5,486 nucleotides of DNA from Gammaproteobacteria bacterium (GTDB lineage: Bacteria > Pseudomonadota > Gammaproteobacteria > Pseudomonadales > Halieaceae): assembly GCA_029859085.1 (NCBI GenBank), contig JAOUDU010000227.1, forward strand, positions 1-5,486, written 5' to 3'. Every line of letters begins with the position of its first letter. Positions within the stretch are counted from its first letter, which is position 1. A model generated the notes under the pieces. The model was not told where the DNA came from. It worked only from the letters and a program-made list of their open reading frames with translations, and did not search any database. This document shows positions 1-5,486 of this stretch, one piece after another. The position numbers were made by a program, and so were the translations under genes.

Positions 1-54
1 CAGGTCGCTGTCGGGCAAGGCGGTACCGGGCCAGGTCGGGGACAACCCGGTTTC
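1..54 (-). other. Downstream flank of the monooxygenase gene; no gene assigned
   Basis: This short stretch lies beyond the monooxygenase stop codon. On the minus strand it contains an imperfectly placed inverted repeat, ACCGGG (25-30) and CCCGGT (46-51), with a 15-base loop. No T-run follows it on the minus strand, so it is not a convincing intrinsic terminator. One minus-strand frame stays open to the window edge and reads LSPTWPGTALPDSDL from a TTG. This could be the start of a further gene in the same direction, but the TTG lacks a good ribosome site and the stretch is too short to judge. Confidence 0.3.
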
Positions 55-1554
55 CTAGCCGCCGTAGAGAAACTCGGGGCCATCGATATCGGTGGCCGGA
101 ATGTCCTCGCGTTCGATCCAGTAGTCCTGGTTGTGGCGCCATTCGGGCTTGTCGCCGCGGCGCGGCAGTTCGTCGAGGCCGCGCATCAGGTAACCCGGGC
201 TGAAGTTGTCCTGTTCGATCCAGGGCAGGATCTTCATGTCCCTGTCTTCCTCGCGCAGGGCGACCTCAACCCGCTTCGCGCCGATCGCATCCATATGGTT
301 GAGCAGCTTGCAGACGAAATCCCCCACTATGTCCACCCGCAGGGTCCAGCTTGCGCGGAAGTAGCCGAATACCCACAGCAGGTTCGGCACGCCGGTGAAC
401 ATCATGCCGCGGTAGGTGATCGTTTCGTGCCAGTCGAGGGGCTTGCCGTCCACTTCGAAGGGGATGTCTCCCATCACCGAGAGGCGGAAGCCGGTGGCGG
501 CGACGATGATGTCGGCCTCGATCTCCTGCCCGGAACTGGTGCGCACGCCCTTTTCGGTAAAGGTATCGATGGTGTCGGTCACCACTGATACCTTGCCTTG
601 CGCCGCTGCCTTGAAGATATCGCCCTCCGGGCAGAACGCCAGGCGCTGTTGCCACACCCGGTATTTCGGGGTGAAGTGAGGTTCGAACTGGAAGTCCTCA
701 CCCGCATACTGCCTGACCAGCGCCTTCAACTCCTCGAAAACCGTTTCAGGCTCCTCGAGGCAGCGTCGCGTCAGCACCTGCTGGTCGTGCAGGATCTGTG
801 CGCGCACCACCCGGTGGATGGTCGGCTCGTCGATGCCGACCTCGCGCAGGCGGTCGGCCAGCTCGTTCCGGTTCTCGGCGCAGTAGAAGTAGGTCGGCGA
901 GCGCTGCAGCATGGTGACATGCGCCGCCTTCCCGGCGAACGCCGGGATCACCGTGGCGGCGGTGGCACCGGAACCGATGACCAGTATCCGCTTGCCGGTG
1001 TAGTCGATGCCGGGATCCCACTGCTGGGCGTGGATGAACCTGCCCTTGTACCTGCCGATGCCCGCCCAGTCGGGGATATAGGGCTTCTCGTGATCGTAGT
1101 AACCCTGGCACATCCACAGGAAGTTGCAGGTGAACGTGAGCCTCGCGCCGTCTGAACGCCGGGTCGCCTCGACGGTCCACAGGTTGTTCCCGCTCGACCA
1201 GCTGCACCGGGTGATGCGGTGGCCATAGCGGATGTGCTCGCCGATGTGGTTCTCTTCGATTACCCCGCCCATGTACTCGAGGATCGCTTCGCCACTGGCG
1301 ATCGGCGGACCGACCCACGGTTTGAAGCGATAGCCGAAAGTATAGAGGTCGGAGTCGGAGCGTACGCCCGGGTACTTGTGTGTCTCCCAGGTGCCGCCGA
1401 AGGTGTCTTTCATCTCCAGGATGATGTAGCTCTTGCCCGGGCACTGCTGCTGCAGGTGATACGCAGAGCCGATCCCGGATATCCCTGCGCCCGCAATCAG
1501 TACGTCGACATGGGTCGCGGGGTCGATCTTCGGTTGTGCTGCTGCTGTGGCCAC
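55..1554 (-). CDS. Flavin monooxygenase, Baeyer-Villiger type (EthA/MymA-like)
   Basis: The 499-residue product is predicted to be a cytoplasmic FAD- and NADPH-dependent monooxygenase that oxidises a ketone to an ester or lactone, or a heteroatom. Seen directly: an N-terminal FAD-binding Rossmann motif GAGISG (residues 22-27); GGTW (53-56) followed by YPGVRSDSD (61-69), the arrangement of EthA-like enzymes; the Baeyer-Villiger fingerprint YKGRFIHAQQWD (169-180), matching FxGxxxHxxxW(P/D) with Tyr for Phe; a second nucleotide motif GSGATA (194-199) for NADPH, with R218 after it; and ATGF (353-356). R304 in WQQRL probably corresponds to the arginine that stabilises the flavin peroxide in this family. 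Length is close to that of EthA (about 490). The start is GTG: an in-frame TGA at 1582-1584 closes the frame upstream, no ATG lies between, and AAAGGAGA sits six bases away. The 112-base gap to the preceding crotonase gene shows no clear promoter or terminator, so co-transcription is likely. Substrate is unknown. Confidence 0.93.
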   Translation of the reverse strand: MATAAAQPKIDPATHVDVLIAGAGISGIGSAYHLQQQCPGKSYIILEMKDTFGGTWETHKYPGVRSDSDLYTFGYRFKPWVGPPIASGEAILEYMGGVIEENHIGEHIRYGHRITRCSWSSGNNLWTVEATRRSDGARLTFTCNFLWMCQGYYDHEKPYIPDWAGIGRYKGRFIHAQQWDPGIDYTGKRILVIGSGATAATVIPAFAGKAAHVTMLQRSPTYFYCAENRNELADRLREVGIDEPTIHRVVRAQILHDQQVLTRRCLEEPETVFEELKALVRQYAGEDFQFEPHFTPKYRVWQQRLAFCPEGDIFKAAAQGKVSVVTDTIDTFTEKGVRTSSGQEIEADIIVAATGFRLSVMGDIPFEVDGKPLDWHETITYRGMMFTGVPNLLWVFGYFRASWTLRVDIVGDFVCKLLNHMDAIGAKRVEVALREEDRDMKILPWIEQDNFSPGYLMRGLDELPRRGDKPEWRHNQDYWIEREDIPATDIDGPEFLYGG

Positions 1555-1560
1555 GGCTGC

Positions 1561-1568
1561 TCTCCTTT
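1561..1568 (-). promoter_or_regulatory. Ribosome binding site of the monooxygenase gene
   Basis: The minus strand reads AAAGGAGA, a near-ideal Shine-Dalgarno sequence, six bases before a GTG codon. It decides the start of the monooxygenase, since no ATG is available in that frame before the upstream stop. It is the strongest ribosome site visible in the window. Confidence 0.85.
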
Positions 1569-1666
1569 GCCGGGATTCTCGTCAATTCCCTCGTGACATT
1601 ACCACTGGCGCTGCTACGCGCAAAGCGGGCATTGTTCGGGACCAGGTTTTAGCAGTTTCGCGGCAA

Positions 1667-2539
1667 CTACCACCAGGGGTAGAACGGAGGCATATCGGTT
1701 GATACCTTGTCGGTGTACACCGGCGCGCGTTTCTCCAGGAAGGACGCCACCCCCTCCTTGCCGCTTTTCTGGCTGCAGTAGAAGATCGCCAGCGAATCCA
1801 CCCGGTGGGCCTCGATCGGGTGGGGCTGGGCGGCGTTGCGGTACATCATCTGGCGCGTGAGGGCGATGGCCACCGGGCTGTGCCCGGCGATGCGCCCGGC
1901 AATCCGGTAGGCCTCTTCCAGCAACTTGTCGGCCGGCAACACCGCCTTGACGAAGCCGCCGGCCAGGGCTTCTTCCGCTTTCAGTATGTCGCCGGTGTAG
2001 CACCACTCCAGCGCCTGGGACATGCCGACGATACGCGGCAGGAACCAGGTGGAGCAGGCCTCCGGCGTGATGCCGATCTTGTTGAACACGAAGCCGATGC
2101 GGGCGTGCTCCGAGGCCAGGCGGATGTCCATGGCGCAGGTCATGGTGGCGCCGATACCCACCGCGGCGCCGTTGATGGCGGCGATCACCGGTTTCTTGCA
2201 GTCATAGATTGCCAGGGTGACCCGGCCGCCGGTGTCGCGCACGCTGGCGATCATCTGCGGGTCGTCCAGTCGCGTGTGCATGTCCTCCATCGTGGGTTCG
2301 AGGTCTTCATCCAGGCCGAATACATTGCCCGCCGCGTTCAGGTCCATGCCGGCGCAGAAGGCGCGGCCCTCGCCGGTGACCACGATCGCCCTCACGTCGT
2401 CGTCGTCGCTGGCGCGGTTGAAGGCGTCGATCAGCTCATTGGCCATCTCCACCGTAAAGGAATTGAGCTGCTCCGGGCGGTTCAGGGTAAGGGTCAGGAT
2501 ATTGTCGGCCACTTCGTAGCGCAGGGTGTTGTAGGACAT
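1667..2539 (-). CDS. Crotonase-fold enoyl-CoA hydratase/isomerase family protein
   Basis: The 290-residue product belongs to the crotonase superfamily, whose members act on acyl-CoA thioesters (hydration, isomerisation and related reactions, typically in fatty-acid beta-oxidation). Seen: the N-terminal LTLNRPEQLNS (residues 17-27); the first oxyanion-hole segment AFCAGMDL (60-67); an acidic loop (about 75-95); the second oxyanion segment INGAAVGIGA (122-131); GITPEACSTWFLPRIVG (156-172); and a C-terminal FYPWW common in a large uncharacterised crotonase group. Aligned by hand to rat mitochondrial enoyl-CoA hydratase, the positions of the two catalytic glutamates hold T132 and F152, so simple hydratase activity is doubtful; E160 is a possible acid/base. 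The ATG at 2537-2539 is chosen because GGAG (2546-2549) lies six bases upstream and family homology begins there; a longer in-frame start at 2674 would overlap the hydrolase gene. A promoter lies just upstream. Exact reaction is not determined. Confidence 0.9.
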   Translation of the reverse strand: MSYNTLRYEVADNILTLTLNRPEQLNSFTVEMANELIDAFNRASDDDDVRAIVVTGEGRAFCAGMDLNAAGNVFGLDEDLEPTMEDMHTRLDDPQMIASVRDTGGRVTLAIYDCKKPVIAAINGAAVGIGATMTCAMDIRLASEHARIGFVFNKIGITPEACSTWFLPRIVGMSQALEWCYTGDILKAEEALAGGFVKAVLPADKLLEEAYRIAGRIAGHSPVAIALTRQMMYRNAAQPHPIEAHRVDSLAIFYCSQKSGKEGVASFLEKRAPVYTDKVSTDMPPFYPWW

Positions 2540-2603
2540 GGCGGGCTCCGGTACAGGTGCTGAATGTGTTGGGTGAAGGCAGGTCGAGACTGCGGGGTCC
2601 GCT

Positions 2604-2631
2604 ACTATAGCCGGTCTGGCGCGGATGTTAA
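2604..2631 (-). promoter_or_regulatory. Predicted sigma-70 promoter of the crotonase-monooxygenase unit
   Basis: On the minus strand a -35 box TTAACA (2626-2631; five of six consensus bases) and a -10 box TATAGT (2604-2609; five of six) are separated by 16 bases. Transcription would begin near 2597, giving a leader of roughly 58 bases before the crotonase ATG. The -35 box overlaps the TAA stop codon of the hydrolase gene at 2628-2630. This is a consensus match by eye in GC-rich DNA, where such an AT-rich pair is less likely by chance; activity is not shown. Confidence 0.6.
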
Positions 2632-3320
2632 ATTTGCGCGAGTTTTTTTGCCACCCAGTACCACACCGCGGCATTGAGGTTGAGGCCGATATGGCTGCCC
2701 AGTACCTCGATATTGTGCACGTGGCCGTAGTTGCCCTCCTGCCTCGATGTGCGCCAGTTCACCACGCCGTCCCCCCTGGTGTAGATGGCGGTGGTGGGTA
2801 CCGGCGGCGGTATCGACAGCAGCTCTTCGATATCCCGGGGGTCGTTCTGCGGGTTCAGTCGCCGGTACAGCCGGCTGGGGTGGGACGCCGTCGCGTGGCC
2901 CTTGCCGAACGGGCTGCCGAGGGTGATGACCTGGTGGACGATATCGGGCTCCATGCGTGCTATTTCCCGGGCGTAGATGCCGCCCAGGGAGTGCCCTACC
3001 AGGGAGACCTTGCCGTCGCCCCGGGCCAGCAGGTTTTCCACCGTGGAGCGCAGCGAGTCCGCTGAAAAACTCCCGGGACCGAGGTTGCGTCCCTGCTGCC
3101 ACCCGGTGGTGGTGTAGCCCAGGTCGCGCAGGAAGCGGATCAACGGACCGTTGCCCCGGTCATCCCCCAGGAAGCCGGGGATCACCATGACGCTGTGCGG
3201 TTTTCGTGCCTTCGGCAGTTTGCGCAGCAGGGGTGCCGCCAGGCCCAGGCAGGCCATGTCGGCCAGGGCCCTGGGGCCATCGGTCAGGGCCAGCAGCGCG
3301 CCAGGCGGCTTCAGGCTCAT
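2628..3320 (-). CDS. Alpha/beta-hydrolase, lipase/esterase type
   Basis: The 230-residue product is a compact alpha/beta-hydrolase that probably cleaves a carboxylic ester. Seen: PGFLGD (residues 48-53), an oxyanion-hole loop after the first core strand; the nucleophile elbow GHSLGG (109-114) with catalytic S111; a GSPFGKG loop (135-141); D184 in TRGDGVVNW as the likely acid; and H210 in GSHIGL as the likely base, in the order Ser-Asp-His expected for the fold. The segment GWQQGRNLGPG (73-83) is characteristic of a family of small bacterial hydrolases of unknown substrate. No signal peptide is evident; residues 22-32 are mildly hydrophobic but short, so cytoplasmic or membrane-peripheral location is likely. 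Its ATG overlaps the TGA of the WS/DGAT gene by four bases, and its own ribosome site is weak, which suggests translational coupling. Substrate could be a wax ester, glyceride or product of the nearby monooxygenase; the sequence does not decide. Confidence 0.9.
   Translation of the reverse strand: MSLKPPGALLALTDGPRALADMACLGLAAPLLRKLPKARKPHSVMVIPGFLGDDRGNGPLIRFLRDLGYTTTGWQQGRNLGPGSFSADSLRSTVENLLARGDGKVSLVGHSLGGIYAREIARMEPDIVHQVITLGSPFGKGHATASHPSRLYRRLNPQNDPRDIEELLSIPPPVPTTAIYTRGDGVVNWRTSRQEGNYGHVHNIEVLGSHIGLNLNAAVWYWVAKKLAQI
3317..3320 (-). other. ATGA start/stop overlap joining WS/DGAT and hydrolase genes
   Basis: The minus strand reads ATGA: the ATG (3320-3318) starts the hydrolase and the TGA (3319-3317) ends WS/DGAT in another frame. 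Such overlaps usually allow ribosomes to terminate and restart, tying the amounts of the two proteins together. No strong Shine-Dalgarno sequence lies at normal distance before this ATG, which is consistent with coupling. Confidence 0.85.
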
Positions 3321-4777
3321 GCCCCGGCCCTGCTCCGGGCCCTGGTTTTAGCTTTGGCTTTGCCGCCGGTGTTGCCCGCCGCTGCCAATAACTCGTCGAA
3401 ACTCTGCTGCAGGCACTGCCGGTAGAATTCCGGGTCGGGCATCATCTGGCGGCAGGAGGTCGCGCTGATCACGAACTGGCCGCAGTAACTGCCGATGGCG
3501 TGGAACAGGCCGAGGCCATCCTGCACCGGACCGGTACCGAAACTGGCCACCATCTTCGCGCCGGTGCTGTACAGGGGGATGGGTGGCCCGGGCACGTTGG
3601 TGATCACGCAGTTGAAGACCGGGCTGATGCGATTTGCCAGCCCCCAGCGGCTGGCCAGGCGGGCCGCCTGCGCCGTCAGCGTCGACGGTATGAACTGGGT
3701 GTAATCGGTCATCGCCTTGGCGCCCACGGCGTTGGTGAGTTCCTTGGCGTGGCGGCTGCTTTCGTGCACTGCCTGCAACCGCGCCATGGGCGCTTCGATG
3801 TCGCTGCGTATCGATACCGTCATGCTGGCGACCAGGTTGCCGCCGGTCTTGTCCTTGTCGGAGCGTATGTTGATAGGCGCCATTGCCGCCAGCGACGCGT
3901 GCGGCAATTCGTCGTGGGCGGCCAGGTACTTGCGCAGCGCGCCACCGACAATGGTGATCGCGGCGTCGTTGACCGTCGCCCCGGGCACCGCGTTCTTGAT
4001 TTTCTTGACGCCGTCCAGCGGGACCGTGATGGCGTCAAATACGCGATGGGGAGAGACAGTGCCGTTGAAGCGGGTGCGGGGGATATCCTTGACCCGGCTC
4101 AGCCGGCCAAGGGACAGGCCGGCTGCGGCCCTAGCCAGACCTGGCACGGAATTGCGGGCGACGCCGACAAAATGGAACGGCGTCCGCAGCGTATTCACCG
4201 AAGACCGCAGCAGCAGTTCCAGTGTCGACGGGTGGTTGTCCACCCTGATCGCGGCGGGCGGGTGGGGCTGCTTCCAGTCCGGGGACAGGTCGTGTGTCGC
4301 CGCCGTCATCTCCATGCCGGAAGTGCCGTCGATGGCGGCGTGGTGAGTCTTGGTGAACATCGCGAAGCTGCCTCTCGGCACGCCGGCCACATTGTCCAGG
4401 CCCTCGATCACGTACAGCTCCCACAGGGGTTTGCTCCGGTCCAGCGGGCGGGCGTGCAGGCGCGCCACCTGGATGCACAGCTGGCGCCAGTCACCGGGGC
4501 TGGGCAGGGCGATGTGGCGGATGTGGAATTCCGGGTCGTAGGCGCCATCGGTCACCCAGTAGGGATGGTCCAGGCCCAGGGGCACGGTCACCAGGGTCTG
4601 GGTCATTACCGGCAGGCCCAGGGCCCGGTTGTTCGTGTTCTCGATGATATCCTTGAACCGCACCTTGCCGCCGGGAGCGGTGGACGGGTCGTAGATGCCC
4701 AGCCCCGATATATGCATCGGGGCGTTGGCGGTCTCCATGTAAAGGAAGGAGGCGTCGAGGCCGGTCAGCTGTTTCAT
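3317..4777 (-). CDS. Wax ester synthase / diacylglycerol acyltransferase (WS/DGAT)
   Basis: The 486-residue product is a WS/DGAT of the bacterial AtfA/Tgs type, which transfers an acyl group from acyl-CoA to a fatty alcohol or diacylglycerol to make storage lipid, usually at the inner membrane surface. Seen: the N-terminal LTGLDASFLYMET (4-16) typical of the family; PLDRSKPLWE (111-120); the active-site motif HHAAIDG (145-151), matching HHxxxDG with H146 as the expected base; PRTRFNG (233-239); the ND pair in VNDAAI (269-274); INIRS (302-306); and NVPGPP (394-399). Length is slightly above the usual 450-480, owing partly to a C-terminal tail (about 468-486) in which lysine or arginine occupies every second position from 473 to 483. 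The ATG at 4775-4777 has only a weak GGGAT-like ribosome site about nine bases upstream. It begins 33 bases after the receptor stop codon and overlaps the hydrolase start. Whether it favours wax ester or triacylglycerol synthesis cannot be read from sequence. Confidence 0.95.
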   Translation of the reverse strand: MKQLTGLDASFLYMETANAPMHISGLGIYDPSTAPGGKVRFKDIIENTNNRALGLPVMTQTLVTVPLGLDHPYWVTDGAYDPEFHIRHIALPSPGDWRQLCIQVARLHARPLDRSKPLWELYVIEGLDNVAGVPRGSFAMFTKTHHAAIDGTSGMEMTAATHDLSPDWKQPHPPAAIRVDNHPSTLELLLRSSVNTLRTPFHFVGVARNSVPGLARAAAGLSLGRLSRVKDIPRTRFNGTVSPHRVFDAITVPLDGVKKIKNAVPGATVNDAAITIVGGALRKYLAAHDELPHASLAAMAPINIRSDKDKTGGNLVASMTVSIRSDIEAPMARLQAVHESSRHAKELTNAVGAKAMTDYTQFIPSTLTAQAARLASRWGLANRISPVFNCVITNVPGPPIPLYSTGAKMVASFGTGPVQDGLGLFHAIGSYCGQFVISATSCRQMMPDPEFYRQCLQQSFDELLAAAGNTGGKAKAKTRARSRAGA

Positions 4778-4810
4778 CTGCAGTTATCCCGGCCGCTGGG
4801 CCCTTTTCGG

Positions 4811-5486
4811 TCAGAAAGTGTACTGGACTTCCAGGCTGTAGGTAAGCGGCTCGTTGGCGTAGCCGCTGACGGCGCCAAATTCATTGAGACGGTTGAGGCT
4901 GACCCAGGTCTCTTCCTCAGTCAGGTTTTTTCCGCTGAGAATGACCCTTATATCCTGCGAGTTGCTGAACCAGCTGAGGTTGGCATCCACCCGGTAGTAG
5001 GAGTCGGCCTGGGTTGCGGCAGTATTGAAAACGTCATACTGGCGGCTGTCGATCCAGGAGTAGCTGGCTGACAGCACGAATTCACCCATCGATTCGGTGT
5101 TCCATGAATAACTCGCATTGGTGAAAATCTTGTTCTTCGGTGCCTGGGTGAGCGGGTTACCGGACAGATCGATTTCCTCGGTCGTATCGGGATTGGCGAT
5201 GGTATCCAGGGCGCAACAGAAGTTGGTGTATTCGCCGTCGGTATAGCTGTAATTAGCCAGCAGGGTGAGGTTCTCGGTGGCCAGCCAGGTGCTCTCTATT
5301 TCGAAGCCTTTAACCTCGGCCTTGTCGGCGTTGACGATCTCGCTCACCGGCAGGTTTACATCGTTCAGGTAAGGCACCAGCACCTGCATGTCACTGTAGT
5401 CGTAAAAATAGGCTGCCGCATTTATCCGCAACACATCTGCATAGGTACCCTTGTAGCCTATCTCATAAGAGATGACTTCCTCGGGG
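4811..5486 (-). CDS. TonB-dependent outer-membrane receptor, C-terminal part (truncated by window edge)
   Basis: About 225 codons of the C-terminal beta-barrel are present; the frame is open to the right edge and the true start lies outside. The visible N-terminal side reads PEEVISYEIGYKGTYAD, the typical entry to the last barrel strands of TonB-dependent receptors. Further family marks are VKGFEIE, GNPLTQAPKNKI, the penultimate-strand segment LSGKNLTEEE, and a terminal EVQYTF ending in phenylalanine, the signal used for outer-membrane assembly. Alternating aromatic and polar residues form repeated amphipathic strands. One predicted outer loop contains an adjacent cysteine pair (FCCALD), unusual for such loops. 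The receptor would use TonB energy to take up a siderophore, vitamin, carbohydrate or hydrophobic compound; the plug domain and TonB box that might hint at the ligand are not in view. Local GC is lower (about 47-57% in sampled lines) than in the downstream genes (about 65%), plausibly because of its Asn/Tyr/Thr-rich barrel. Confidence 0.93.
   Translation of the reverse strand, partial: PEEVISYEIGYKGTYADVLRINAAAYFYDYSDMQVLVPYLNDVNLPVSEIVNADKAEVKGFEIESTWLATENLTLLANYSYTDGEYTNFCCALDTIANPDTTEEIDLSGNPLTQAPKNKIFTNASYSWNTESMGEFVLSASYSWIDSRQYDVFNTAATQADSYYRVDANLSWFSNSQDIRVILSGKNLTEEETWVSLNRLNEFGAVSGYANEPLTYSLEVQYTF

Noticed and set aside
25..51. ACCGGG/CCCGGT inverted repeat after the monooxygenase stop as a terminator
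   Set aside because: Six-base stem, 15-base loop and no downstream T-run on the minus strand; below what an intrinsic terminator needs.
746..1585. A 279-codon minus-strand frame inside the monooxygenase gene
   Set aside because: It is an alternative frame of the same strand with Arg/His/Pro-rich low-information sequence; the 499-residue frame holds all FAD, NADPH and Baeyer-Villiger motifs.
1555..1666. Promoter-like pieces (TTTGCG with TAATGT at 17 bases) and a GCGC hairpin before the monooxygenase
   Set aside because: The boxes match consensus at only about half the positions and the four-base-pair hairpin has no T-run, so neither a promoter nor a terminator is supported.
2395..2406. CGT trinucleotide repeat (four units)
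   Set aside because: It simply encodes a run of four aspartates (residues 45-48) in a solvent-exposed part of the crotonase; too short to be a meaningful repeat.
1805..2563. A 252-codon plus-strand frame opposite the crotonase gene
   Set aside because: It is an antisense shadow of a gene with clear crotonase motifs; no family motif is seen in its own translation.
2540..2674. An upstream in-frame ATG giving a 335-residue crotonase
   Set aside because: The extra 45 residues are not crotonase-like, would overlap the hydrolase gene by 47 bases, and would cross the predicted promoter; the ATG at 2537-2539 has a well-spaced GGAG.
3500..5071. A 523-codon open frame on the plus strand opposite WS/DGAT and the receptor
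   Set aside because: It spans two well-supported minus-strand genes and their gap, its translation is rich in His, Gly, Arg and Val with no recognisable motif, and long antisense frames are expected in GC-rich coding DNA.
4811..5486. Lower GC of the receptor end as a sign of horizontal transfer
   Set aside because: The difference is modest, only part of the gene is visible, and beta-barrel amino-acid composition favours AT-richer codons.

Overview
The window carries five protein genes, all read from the minus strand and all concerned with lipids or lipophilic compounds. In transcription order (high to low coordinate) they are: the C-terminal part of a TonB-dependent outer-membrane receptor (runs off the right edge), a wax ester synthase/diacylglycerol acyltransferase (WS/DGAT), a small alpha/beta-hydrolase of the lipase/esterase type, a crotonase-fold (enoyl-CoA hydratase/isomerase-like) protein, and a flavin monooxygenase of the Baeyer-Villiger type closest in motif layout to the EthA/MymA group. 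The last 54 bases hold only the downstream flank of the monooxygenase. I see no tRNA, rRNA, CRISPR array, insertion sequence or long repeat.

The organism is most likely a Gram-negative, GC-rich bacterium, because a TonB receptor requires an outer membrane. WS/DGAT together with an EthA-like monooxygenase and a crotonase ending in a PWW motif fits a marine gammaproteobacterium of the hydrocarbon- or lipid-using kind (for example Halieaceae/OM60 relatives). That placement is inference from gene content, not from a marker gene.

Layout: the receptor ends 33 bases before the WS/DGAT start, with no terminator visible between them. WS/DGAT and the hydrolase overlap by four bases (ATGA), so their translation is probably coupled. 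After the hydrolase comes a good sigma-70-like promoter (TTAACA, 16 bases, TATAGT) whose -35 box overlaps the hydrolase stop codon. The crotonase and, 112 bases later, the monooxygenase (GTG start behind a strong AAAGGAGA ribosome site) therefore probably form a second transcription unit that can also be reached by read-through.

A working picture, by inference: the receptor imports a ligand across the outer membrane; the monooxygenase inserts oxygen next to a carbonyl to make an ester; the hydrolase cleaves an ester; the crotonase acts on an acyl-CoA; and WS/DGAT stores surplus acyl-CoA as wax ester or triacylglycerol. The substrate cannot be read from the sequence. The genes belong to known families; what merits attention is their combination, the internal promoter, and a crotonase that by hand alignment lacks both canonical hydratase glutamates.
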